DNA of 64,000 bases from Glandiceps talaboti (lineage: Eukaryota; Hemichordata; Enteropneusta; Spengelidae). Location: contig NC_135564.1 in the NCBI RefSeq assembly GCF_964340395.1, positions 9,514,861 through 9,578,860 on the forward strand, read 5' to 3'. Below the pieces are notes generated by a model that worked only from the letters and a program-made list of their open reading frames with translations, ran no database searches and was not told the origin of the DNA. Shown here in pieces: positions 41,101 to 55,813 of this stretch. A program made the position numbers and the translations under genes. Numbering within the stretch: position 1 is the stretch's first letter; every line of letters begins with the position of its first letter.

Positions 41101-41397
41101 TTTTATGCATGTAATTGGCCTCTTTCATGTCTTTACTTCTTTAAAAAAAACTGTGCTCACCGTTGAGGGGGGGGGGAGCCTCCCACACCAGTTCTATGCA
41201 ACAGCCATTATTGTGATGCTGTTTCACTCACAATAAAGATTGAAGGGAAAAGCCATGCTGGAGTAACTATCTCTAAGTATAGGTTTAGGGGAGCGTTACC
41301 GTATAATTCCACATATAGATCCATGTGTACTCTTAGGCTGCGACACACACGCGCGCGCTCGCACGTACGCATACACACATATACATATATACATGTA
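38174..41397. other. No gene recognised
   Basis: Over 3 kb with only short frames (39143-39352 and 39895-40098, minus) lacking motifs. GTTTGACATTA occurs in tandem near 39519-39550. A G run lies near 41165-41175. A GTAAGTAA donor-like site at 39455 has no matching exon. Confidence 0.5.
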
Positions 41398-41492
41398 GAT
41401 AGATAGATAGATAGATAGATACATACATACATACATACATACATACATACATACATACATACATACATACATACTTCGTCATACACATACAT

Positions 41493-41523
<31 letters not shown>

Positions 41524-41730
41524 TACATACATACATACATACATACATACATACATACATACATACATACATACATACATACATTCGTACGTACGTACGT
41601 ACGTACGTACGTACGTACGTACATACATACATACATATATACATACATACATACACACACACACACATACATACATACATACATACATACATACATACAT
41701 ACATACATACATACATACATACATACATTA
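41398..41730 (+). repeat. (GATA)n-(CATA)n array with two (CA)n blocks and central (CGTA)n
   Basis: GATA units (41398-41420), then CATA with CA runs near 41509-41522 and 41653-41668, and CGTA units at 41585-41622. Long frames on the minus strand are repeat translations. Confidence 0.97.
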
Positions 41731-42420
41731 TCTTTTACGAAATGCCTATATACGTTTTCTTGTGCCATTACAGTGAAATATAGCAAAAATAACAGTCGAA
41801 ATTATAATATGATCGGTTTTCGATATCTTAATAAGAGTTTATCAAAAATTTAAGGAAAGCTTTAATTTACGTGCGGATGCTACCAGCAATGCATGTTGAG
41901 TATATATAGCTTGGCAATAAATAAAGTACGTGCAAGGTGAATAGATTTAGCCCCACTTAATTTTAAATGATTAGCTATGTAATTACGTTTAGGGAGGATA
42001 TATGCATAAGTATTTCTCTATAATTAATGTGAAATTCTACTTCTAAATATGATACCGGTTTCAAAAGCCATTTATAGAAAGCCGGATATTTGCACTATCT
42101 TCAATTTAAAAGCCACTCGTATTTAATTATCTTAGTTATGGCGAAAATAATCTAATAAAATACTTGTCGACAGTAATTGCTATTTCAGTCGATTTAGTCC
42201 TCATAACTTAGTAAAATTGAAGCTCGACGTAATGTCCTATTTAAATGCTAATTTATTTATCAATTTTAAGTTGACTTCTATCTCCAATATATAATTCATA
42301 CAATTTGTGTTATTTCATAAAATGATCAGTGAATCATTCCTGTGGGTGAGAAATAACCAATCAACAGTTGAAACTTTGATGAATAACACTTGAAAAACGA
42401 ATACATACAGATATTTTCAA
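41731..42420. other. No gene recognised
   Basis: AT-rich, nothing supported. Confidence 0.6.
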
Positions 42421-42428
42421 AAGATATA

Positions 42429-42434
42429 ACACAC

Positions 42435-42470
<36 letters not shown>

Positions 42471-42605
42471 TACATACATACATCCATCCATCCATCCATC
42501 CATCTATCCATCCATCCATCCATCCATACGTACATACATACATACATACATACATACATACATACATACATACATACATACATACATACATACATACATA
42601 CATTG
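42429..42605 (+). repeat. (CA)n-(CATA)-(CCAT)n-(CATA)n compound array
   Basis: CA to about 42468, CCAT units at 42481-42525, CATA units to 42604. Confidence 0.97.
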
Positions 42606-42657
42606 ATTATATTTAGAAATGTTCGGGTTGTCACCTGGCATTTCTCTGTCTCGACAA

Positions 42658-42750
42658 TTTTTCCTTTGAAAAAGAATATTTATTCGAAACGTCGGATTTA
42701 ACAGCTATATATACGGACTGGTTTATTAGTTCCTTATGCATTTCTTTCTA
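42658..42750 (+). mobile_element. Penelope-like 3' tail relic with decayed hammerhead-like core, copy B
   Basis: TCC (42662-42664) pairs with GGA (42694-42696). Between them lies an AAGAATATTTATTC hairpin region followed by GAAACGTC (42686-42693). The 5' core reads TTTGAAAAA rather than CTGANGA. About 90 bp aligns with copy A at 3924. Copy B runs into (CATA)n, copy A into (TATG)n. Confidence 0.5.
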
Positions 42751-42979
42751 CATACATACATACATACATACATACATACGTACGTACGTACATACATACA
42801 TACGTACATACATACATACATACATACATACATACATACATACATACATACATACATACATACATACGTACGTACGTACGTACATACATACATGTGTACA
42901 TACATGCGTAAATACATGTACACATACATGCACACACATACATACATACATACATACATGTATGCATACATACATACAC

Positions 42980-43012
<33 letters not shown>

Positions 43013-43154
43013 CATACATACGTACGTACGTACGTACGTACATACATACATGTGTACATACATGCGTACATACATGCACACATACATGCACACATACATA
43101 CATACATGTATGCATACATACATACATACATACATACATACATACATACATACA

Positions 43155-43184
<30 letters not shown>
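42751..43184 (+). repeat. (CATA)n/(CGTA)n array with an internal ~158-bp higher-order duplication
   Basis: CATA and CGTA blocks. A variant segment with CATGTGTACATACATGCGTA begins at 42891 and again at 43049. Confidence 0.95.
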
Positions 43185-43186
<2 letters not shown>

Positions 43187-44424
43187 GCGATAGTCTGGAA
43201 CTCAGAAATCTAACACTAAGTAGTGCTCTATGATTCTGAGTTCCTAAGCTGACTGTAGAGATAAACTGTAAGCTTGGTTTTGATTACAACTGTGTGTAAT
43301 CCTTAAATTTCTTGATTGACAAGTGAATAGACATACTATCAATATACTAGATAAATGTTTATATGCTGTAAATGTACTATTATGTGTCGTTGGTCAATTA
43401 TGCTTTTCTTCTGGTTTCTGAAAAATATCAAATAATCAAGCGAGTATTATGATTACTGACATGTATACGATATGTCTCCTGACTGTGGATTACATATCGA
43501 ACTTACCATAACTCTAGACAGTTTCACCGCATTGACCCGTGACACGGATTCGTGTGTTCCAGTCATACATAAATGCTTAATAAGGAGTGCTTAAAAATCA
43601 CATTCTAATTAAACCATAAGCTAAGTGTTTTTCAACAGACAAATAGTTGATTTATCATAAACGTGCTTGTTAGCTAATAACAGCATATATACGAACATAC
43701 TTTCGTGACAACAGCGCAGGATTTCGAATCTTTCATAAATCACGGAGAACTAGCAGGGCAACTATAAACTTTCATAAATCGTTAGTATGTTAATCTCTAA
43801 ATGTAAACACACGAAACATCTTAATTCTAAATATACGATGACGTCTGATTTTTTTTTAGTTCAACAAAAATCTTAATTAGATTTAATAGGTGACGACATC
43901 AAAACTTTACAATCCCCAATTACGTCAGAGAAATACTGTATGGGGATTTATGTGTTGTCATGGTAACGATGTTTACGTATTGACTGTCGCAGTGTTACCA
44001 TCGTCAGAAAGATATCGTGATATTGGTTGTAGACGCTCTAGAATTACATCCAGGTTTTCATTTACGTCCTTTGTTCGACTGCCTGTATATAACTTTGATA
44101 TAATCAATATTACCATGGTTAGAGTTTGTAAATGGCAAGGCATCCACACTGTGTGGGGTTTTTATTTTTGAAAGACCAGCCTTGCCTTCAAAGGACTCAT
44201 TTTTCAACTTTCTCAACGCATTATACAAATATTCTACGCTTGTCAAGTTATTATACTAGGAAATTCCATACAATAGAGATGTGATATATAAATATTTTGA
44301 GAATAAAAAAATCATTCCTATCTTTCATTAAAATTTAACTTCAATATCTAAAATTCACCTTTACGATTTACATAGAGATACATTTGCTTCGTCAATTTGA
44401 ACAATCATCAGTTGCTTGATGAAA
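43185..44424. other. No gene recognised
   Basis: A plus-strand frame of 93 codons (43890-44171) has no recognised motif. Nothing else. Confidence 0.5.
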
Positions 44425-44776
44425 TTATGTATGTATGTATGTATGTATGTATGTATGTATGTATGTATGTATGTATGTGTGTATGTATGTATGTGTGTGT
44501 GTATGCATGCATGCATGTATGTATGTATGTATGTATGTATGTATGTATGTATGTATGTATGTGTGTATGTATGTATGTGTGTGTGTATGCATGCATGCAT
44601 GTATGTATGTATGTATGTATGTATGTATGTATGTATGTATGTATGTATGTATGTATGTGTGTATGTATGTATGTGTGTGTGTATGCATGCATGCATGTAT
44701 GTATGTATGTATGCATGCATGTATGTATGTATGTATGTATGTATGTATGTATGTATGTATGTATGTATGTATGCGT
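44425..44776 (+). repeat. (TATG)n array with three-copy higher-order unit
   Basis: A variant block, TGTGTGTATGCATGCATGCA, occurs with its GTATGC at 44501, 44585 and 44681, separated by variable numbers of TATG. Long frames on both strands are repeat translations. Confidence 0.96.
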
Positions 44777-48655
<3,879 letters not shown>

Positions 48656-49040
48656 TGTTTGATATGGCCGTGGAATTGGATTTAGTATATATGAAGTGGA
48701 AAATAAATTAGTAGCAGTGGAACATATATAGTGTGGAAGCACCAGAGTAATGTCAAGTGATAGAACTGTGTGTACAGGTGGTGTTTTGCGAAGGGTATTT
48801 GGTGTTGAACAAAATAGTTATAGGGAACGGTTAGTGTGTCAGACAGGATGCTGCATATAAGTGACGTGCTAGTTTGTTGTGATAAAGAGTGTAAGGATAC
48901 GGCATGATGTGTGAGTACGGGATTATATGTGCGTGGGGAAATATGTGGAGGCGGGGTAATTAAGGGATTACATAGTGAGTGGCGATGTGATTGTGTGTTT
49001 CTACACGATAATATATGGGTTGTCGAAGGAGGCCCTAGTG
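48656..49040 (+). other. Strongly G-over-C skewed tract
   Basis: Nearly 400 bp in which the plus strand has many G and T and very few C, unlike its neighbours. The long minus-strand frame through it (48682-49107) is Ser/Thr/His/Pro-rich, as expected from composition alone. It could be a decayed GT-rich minisatellite. Confidence 0.5.
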
Positions 49041-49170
49041 CATTGTAAGCAGGCTTTGAGTAAAACAATACTATTGCCCGTTTGATAAATAATAATCGAT
49101 ATATCACATTGATTAATTGTGTTTTATTGATTCATGTATTGTCTCTACACCTTTCCCTGTAAAACTTCAG

Positions 49171-49361
49171 ATCACAAATACGCTATTGATACCTTGGATT
49201 CCACCTATCAAATACGATTTACTGTCTGTTTCATGTTAGTATTCATTGGATCTGTTCCATACAGCCACGCTGAAACTAATACAAATAAGAGACTACCCAT
49301 GTTACCAGATAGAAAGATTGAACGACTAAGTTCCTTGCGACATCTAGACGAAATGAACTAA
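49171..49361 (+). CDS. Candidate terminal exon of a small secreted peptide
   Basis: A pyrimidine-rich acceptor, CTTTCCCTGTAAAACTTCAG, ends at 49170. The following frame has a hydrophobic FTVCFMLVFIGSVPYSHA segment resembling the end of a signal peptide. ETNTNKR (a possible Lys-Arg cleavage site) and a Leu/Arg/Asp-rich tail beginning LPMLPDRKIERL follow, and the frame stops at TAA 49359-49361. If translation begins inside, ATG 49233 gives 42 residues. Reading back without splicing to ATG 49134 gives 75. There is no Gly before the dibasic site, so no amidated peptide is predicted. No family is recognised; it may be chance. Confidence 0.3.
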
Positions 49362-50685
49362 CGTGTCACCATAGTATGATACAGACATCAAATTCAGACA
49401 TCAAAACATTGGCATCTGTGTGTCTGCGTCCAGTTGCAGTATGTTTAATTGGTTTATTTCATTTGGGCAAAATGCAGCAAGAAACAAATTGCTCTCTTCC
49501 TATCTCCCTATCTTAAAGTGTTGAATTTACAGTATCTGGTTGATTTCTGCGTGGTCGTACCAAACACAGCCAGTAGTAACACACATACTAATATTCTGCT
49601 CACCCAATCGTGCCTTGAGTAAATACTACATATTATTTAATTGGCATCACTAATACCATGTGTACTATATGTAAAATCATAAAAAGGACTCTTCACCAAA
49701 CCGCAATTCATTTGCGGTGTTCAGTCCCAAATTTAGAAGGATTAATTGACTAATGTCACCGTTTCCGATGTACGAGAGGGGGTAGAAAGGTCTTGAAATC
49801 CGTCACATGTGTATTTGTGGATCTGGAGGCGTTCATTATACCCTGTTTGTCGCAGCCACGTTAGTGAACTCTTCAGAAGAAAGAGTACTCTTCTTTAAAA
49901 ACGTTACTAGCGATTGAAGGAGGAATCTGAAATCAGTTGTACAGTCATTAATCACCCGCTTTATTTACCCTAAATGGACATTTGATTGCTTTAATTATCC
50001 GGCAATACACATGATATGTACAGGTAATTGGAGAAGATCCTGTAACTGATTTATTGAACTTGCAAGTCGAAACCAATAAATCTGCTGTGATTACATGCAA
50101 TTTTAGTCAGCCATAAAGACGATCGTATGACGTGCTTACGATCATACTTTTTCAATCAACAGAATTTCCTGTCTGAATGGAACATTACCCTTGTATATTA
50201 ACTATCTAGAGTATCACATATATGTGATATGCAGTCAAGAAATCTTTCCGATGTACGTATATGAGAGAATATTATTTGTGCTATATTATTTTGAGCATAT
50301 AGTCCAGTTTCAATTTTTTCTATCAGACTGTACTTTCCTCTCTCGAAGTCCATTGTGTACTTATTCCAGCCGATATTCCAATATCTTCAACCAGTATAAA
50401 CCAGGTAACATCATTCTGTGTAGTAGCTGCTTACAGCAAATTATAAGATTTCAAAACATATATGGAAACAAAATGTTCGCTCATCCATCTTTCGTGTGAT
50501 AAATGTGTAAAGGCGTTAAACAAAGTGTACACCATGGGCCATAATCAACGAAAATTAGTGTTCTTATTTATACTACAAACATTTGAAAAAAAGTTCACAA
50601 ATATTTGATCTTATGCTTTTGGAACACAGCGCTGCTGCTGAACATTTGAAAGTTGCAGTAGTTAACATCTAGAGTAAAATGATAT
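49362..50685. other. No gene recognised
   Basis: A plus-strand frame of 102 codons at 50191-50499 lacks motifs. Nothing else. Confidence 0.5.
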
Positions 50686-50800
50686 TTATATTTGTATTTG
50701 TATTTGTATTTGTATTTGTATTTGTATTTGTATTTGTATTTGTATTTGTATTTGACAACATACATTACATCTATCTATCTATCTATCTATCTATCTGTCT
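50686..50800 (+). repeat. (TATTTG)n hexanucleotide and (ATCT)n arrays
   Basis: About eleven hexamer units to 50754, then ATCT units at 50769-50800. Confidence 0.96.
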
Positions 50801-50867
50801 GTCTACTATCTACTTATCTGTTTATCTATATACCCCCTCTCCCCTCCGCTCTCAGTGCGTATATAAT

Positions 50868-50870
50868 ATA

Positions 50871-50946
<76 letters not shown>
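50868..50946 (+). repeat. (TA)n microsatellite
   Basis: About 35 TA units entered through AATAT repeats. It abuts the palindrome. Confidence 0.97.
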
Positions 50947-50950
<4 letters not shown>

Positions 50951-51047
50951 ATAGTTCTGGAACTCTTTCTTGGTTGTAACTCGGAGTTTCACGCATAGTG
51001 CGTGAAACTCCGAGTTACAACCAAGAAAGAGTTCCAGAACTATCAAA
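50947..51047. repeat. Perfect palindrome, 49-bp arms
   Basis: Left arm 50947-50995 and right arm 50999-51047 are exact reverse complements around a TAG spacer. The core is GCGTGAAACTCCGAGTTAC. It is flanked by (TA)n on the left and by the 51045-51092 repeat plus (TA)n on the right. Confidence 0.95.
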
Positions 51048-51089
51048 ACTATTGCGCTCTGCCACTGCGGTATAGAGCACTGTCTTAGC

Positions 51090-51092
<3 letters not shown>
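51045..51092 (-). repeat. Interspersed repeat copy (family of 28636-28684)
   Basis: Reverse complement matches 28636-28684 with one difference. On the minus strand the order is (TA)n, repeat, palindrome arm. Confidence 0.8.

Positions 51093-51184
<92 letters not shown>
51090..51184 (+). repeat. (TA)n microsatellite
   Basis: About 46 TA units. Confidence 0.97.
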
Positions 51185-51186
<2 letters not shown>

Positions 51187-52371
51187 ATATGTGGGTGTAT
51201 GCTCGTTTTGTACCTACACAATGTTCGTGCTAATGTCCTTGTACTACGCCGTGGGTCAGGACATATGCTAAAATTCAACTACGCTTTAAAGGTTCGTTGT
51301 ATAAGTACACATAAAGGAATACAGTTGGCATGACAACGTGATGTCGCCCACGATGACCCTATACATTCAATCAAACATAGTGTCACATTGTTTTACAATC
51401 ACTACAGGATATAAATGTGACCATGAAATCACCCGTAATTGGAAGAGTGGCTGCACATAATGCAAATTTAAACTCCAAATGGTAGCAATGATAACTTGAA
51501 GGATTGGTGTATGCATATACACTGTGCTGTATACAATGTTCACGTTCATGGTCACTGACAGAACGCCCAGTAATCCCTGTTTACGGCTACTGAGATAATA
51601 TGAAGAATAGATTGTTAGATAGCGTATGGTAAAATTAATGTTATCTATCCATCTATCTTTTGCATGGTATGTGCCAGTATTGACTTGTGATACCATAGTA
51701 ATCAGATATAATGGCAGCACCCTGATATTTAAGCAATGAATATAAGCTATCTAGACGCACTGACCGTGACACTGCCAAACCACACTGATAATAATAACAG
51801 ACATAGTTGAGTAGCAAAACCCTTTGGGAGAAAAACTTCGATTTAAGCTTTCACTTTATCACTAAAAGCCGTGGAATCTGAAGGGTATAATACCACTCAC
51901 ATGATGGTGATAACAATGTAAACTGACAGTCGTATTGTGGTTCACTCTCACTGAAGTTACATCTTCCAAATAAAACATATATATATATATTGGAATGTTT
52001 ACGTCAAGACAAGATATGACAAATTCAAGATATCTCTACATGTTGACCTCGATATATTTTGTGAGTGCACGTATAGACAGGAAATGGTTTTTAGTTCTTT
52101 TTTTTATTTTCTATTTAATGAAGCAAACGTTTAATGTTCTTTCGAAAAACTATGTGAAAAAGTATAGGAGGTCCCTGTTTGCAAATCAGAAAAAAAAGAA
52201 ACTAAAATGTGTGGAAAGGTTGCATAGTTGATTAGAAGGTGATGTAAAAGAAAAGTGGATAAACACAAGCAATCACTAAGTTCAGTCTGCGCATGTGTTT
52301 GTCGTTTCTCCATATATATTGGTACATCATTGATCATGTATACATAGTTTGCTTGTTTTTTTAGTTTAAAA
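51185..52371. other. No gene recognised
   Basis: A minus-strand frame of 117 codons (51367-51720) and frames at 51995-52337 have no motif or splice support. Confidence 0.5.
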
Positions 52372-52725
52372 CCCTTTCAACAGATTTCTAGAAATGTTGG
52401 TGATGGGAACGTCGTTTTATCAATAATAAAACTGGTTTTGTATACGAAGCCGAAAAGTCTCCACCTTATCATACTATCAAACTGACATATACAATACAAA
52501 ATACCGTATATGACAGTTGACAAACTTTCACAGATATAAACAAACTGGTATATAAGATATGGCCTGAACCTACATCAGGCGCACCTGACGTTATTTTGTA
52601 GTTTGTTTGTCAGTTTGATAGTGTGATAAGGAGAACACTTTTCGGCACCTACAAAGCCAGTTTTAATAGTCTACTGATAAAATGACGTTCTGGTCAGCAG
52701 CATTTCCAGACAACTGTTTCAAGGG
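52372..52725. mobile_element. Foldback/MITE-like element with ~115-bp terminal inverted repeats
   Basis: The left arm (52372-52487) and the reverse complement of the right arm (about 52609-52725) share ordered blocks: GAAATG, GAACGTC, TTTTATCA, AAAACTGG, GCCGAAAAGT, CTTATCA and ACTATCAAACTGACA. No transposase is present. No target-site duplication was identified with confidence. Confidence 0.75.
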
Positions 52726-55252
52726 ATAAAATTAAACATGATTACTCTACCCAGCTGGGAATAACTAAGGCCAGGCCAGAGACGCAGTAATGTAAATTCA
52801 GTTAGTGAAACTATCTCTTCCTACAACCCGAGGGAAGAAAACGGACAACACACTTCTTTCAACGTTTTAGTAGAAGACAAACGGTAGATCACATACTTCA
52901 GTCAACACTTTGTAATATTCGTATGAACCAGTTATTTGAAAATGAAAAACCGAAGAAGGGCGCCTCAAGAGTTTGTGCTCACTTATTGATCGATATCAGC
53001 AAGGTCATGACGTCATTAAATATGCAAAAAAGTTAACATTGACGCTTCAAGTACGACACATATATTTCAGTGTGAATTCAAGGATTAATTTTTGATTAAT
53101 GACGTTTCTTTAGTAGCCTGATCCGCTGACTCCAGGTCCGTTTATATGTACGTGGACTGTGGTTTGTCATACTGTGACGTCGATTATTTTCGGGCTTCAT
53201 TTTTTATAGATTTTTGGCTAAGTGCGCCTGCGTCATTTTGTGATGCTCTGTATCTTTCTTTATTTCAACACGAAAAAATATTTGTTATGTACATTATACT
53301 CTGGAACAATACTGGTGACAACACTCAATACAAAATGCTACGACGTCTGTCACATCACATCAAATGAAACATGTCAAAGTCCAACACAAAAATGGAAAGA
53401 CTTTGCACCGCAAGTAACTGATCGACTACACAATAACTTGTTCCGCCGATATGGCCACTGTCTGTCTCTTGCAGCAATTTATGGTCGACGAGGTAAATTG
53501 AATATAGTTTCAGAAGAAAGCACTACAGTCCACTCAGTGTTATCATTCCGCGAGGTGTGCAGTAATAAGATTTTTATAGGCCGGTCATAAACAGTGCTCG
53601 AAAGTACGGAAATATCATTACAGAAAGATACATTTGGGCAGAATATGAAGGTACAAATGTACTTGTGTCCATACTGCTGATTGATTTTACAGGTACACTA
53701 GTAATTGAATTGATATCATTTCAGGTTTATGAATATTGGTCCTGAAAGAGTGTTGCACGAAAACCCACGAAACGTGATAACGTGTGTGGCACTCGTGCAT
53801 ATTAAATGAATGAAAATTGTGTTGTCTTAATTGGAAAAAACACATTCGTATCAGACAACTACGTAATATCATAATATGGAGCGGGCTGTCATCTTTTTAG
53901 CCCCTGCTAGGGCACCGCCCAATAGGGATGATAACGGTTTTCGTCTGACAGTGTGTGAACGTGTGTGCGTGTGAGAACAAACATGCGTGCATCCGACGGT
54001 CATTACACAACCATATATTTGACATGCAATGGCCGATCTGTTTCAAACCTGGCAAAAAGGTGAACTACTCTATAGGATATATAGACATCTCTTTGTTTCA
54101 CAAAATTCAAATTTGACAGAATGGCGGCCATATTTGTAGTTTAAAATAATAACTTCCTGCATAACTCAAAAATTATACTACATAGAGACCCCAGTGAAGT
54201 GTCTACCACGTTATCAGGAGCAAGTTTTCTTTTGAGATCTAGAACTTTGACATTGACATTGACATTCAGGATCATATTATCTCAAAATCAAGCATATTGC
54301 AGACGCGTTATAGTATTCAAGTGAGATCAATGTCTCTAAGAGTTTATTTTTAGGTAATGCACACTAAACGCTTACGTCATTGTTGATGCTCATACGAGGT
54401 ATTAATGAATAACACTGAGATGATCTAGATTTGTAATGTAAAATCACAATTTACAACATACTCAAACACGTGTAATAAATTCATACTTTCATTAGTCGAG
54501 CAAAAGTAAAATATTACGGGAGGGCTGGGTCTTAAAAATGACTACAGCTTCTCTTTTGTTTTTGTTTTTTAATTGAAGCTATTATTGAAATGTGATTTTT
54601 CTCAAAAGTAAAATTCGTAAATTTTTTCATGTGAAATGTATTTCGATTATTTAATTGACTTGTAACTTACCATTATACATGTTTTGTATTTACGATTCAA
54701 CTTCAGACGAAAATATCGATGTTTGTTGCCGAAATTTGATTATATAGTGATGTATTTATTCAGATATATTGAATATTTGAGATAGGATATATAATAGCAG
54801 ATTACAAAATGGGAATGGTTCTACGTAACATTCTTTGCATCAGCACATTTTATTTGAAGCTTTGACGTAATGGATAGCGCGAAATTGTATACATTTACTC
54901 TCTCAGTGGTCGTTTTCACGTCGGGAATAAAAAAATGAACGAATAACATAAAGAATACTGATTTATATTCGAGACTTGACATTTAAATGAAGATAAGACG
55001 TACATAGACATTGTGAAGACGCAGTAAAATGACCTGCTTGTAGAGTGAGTGTGTATATTTGCTGGTGATACACGGATCACTGGGCTTACACGTTTCAGAT
55101 TGGAAATCGGGAAGTGGGTTTTACTATGCAGAAAAAGTGAAATCGAATGACATTTTGTATGTGATTGATTGTATTTGTGCCTTGAATGTACAATAATTTA
55201 CATTTAATGCTAATAGAGTGTGGTAGTGGTGATGGTACAGGTAGCGTTATGT
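52726..55252. other. No gene; possible old interspersed repeat
   Basis: Plus-strand frames at 53146-53590 have no recognised domain. The segment about 53880-54300 reads like a dispersed invertebrate repeat, starting near AGCCCCTGCTAGGGC and followed by a GTGTG-rich part, but I cannot name it. A short (TTGACA)n run is near 54247. Confidence 0.4.
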
Positions 55253-55277
55253 TAGGTAGGTAGGTAGGTAGGTAGGT
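55253..55277 (+). repeat. (TAGG)n microsatellite
   Basis: About six units. Confidence 0.9.
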
Positions 55278-55758
55278 GAACAATAAACAGGGCGCTATTT
55301 GAAAAAAAATAACAGTCGCCATGGAACTGTTTTATCCTGTTGGCAGGTGTTGCATCATTTGAATAAGAACAAGGTGCGGCAAGTACTGCACATGGACAAC
55401 AGCTCTTCTAGATAACTTGGGGCAACTTCTTAAAGAACTTTAAATTCTATAGCTCTTGAACTGTAGTGAGTGAAGATCTTTAACAATCTTTTCCTTAATA
55501 TTGTGTTTGAGCGAGCAGTGGACTTATGAATAATTTAGAGTTTTTGAATTTCTTACAACCGCTGGAAATAAAAAAATATAATTCAAACCAAATGCGACAA
55601 CGGCATTCTCTCTAGATCTCTCACCAGGCATGTTCCTGATTTTTCATAGCGCACATACCAAGGTGATCTAAATAAGCTGGCTGAACTGACATGGCGTAAG
55701 CCATGTGCATACTTAATAAGAGCAAGGTGATGATACAGTGTCAGAAAAAAAGTGTCAG
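55278..55758. other. No gene recognised
   Basis: Nothing supported. Confidence 0.6.
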
Positions 55759-55813
55759 ACGACGACGACGACGACGACGACGACGACAACAACAACAACA
55801 ACAACAACAACAA
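55759..55813 (+). repeat. (GAC)n then (AAC)n trinucleotide array
   Basis: Nine or so GAC units followed by AAC units. The antisense frames (poly-Ser, poly-Val) are repeat translations. Confidence 0.96.

Noticed and set aside
48682-49107. 141-codon minus-strand frame
   Set aside because: Ser/Thr/His/Pro-rich composition follows from the G-skewed opposite strand. No motif, signal peptide or splice support.
53735-53785. CTGAAAGAGTGTTGCACGAAAA, hammerhead-like
   Set aside because: An extra base in the core and no clear stem I or III.
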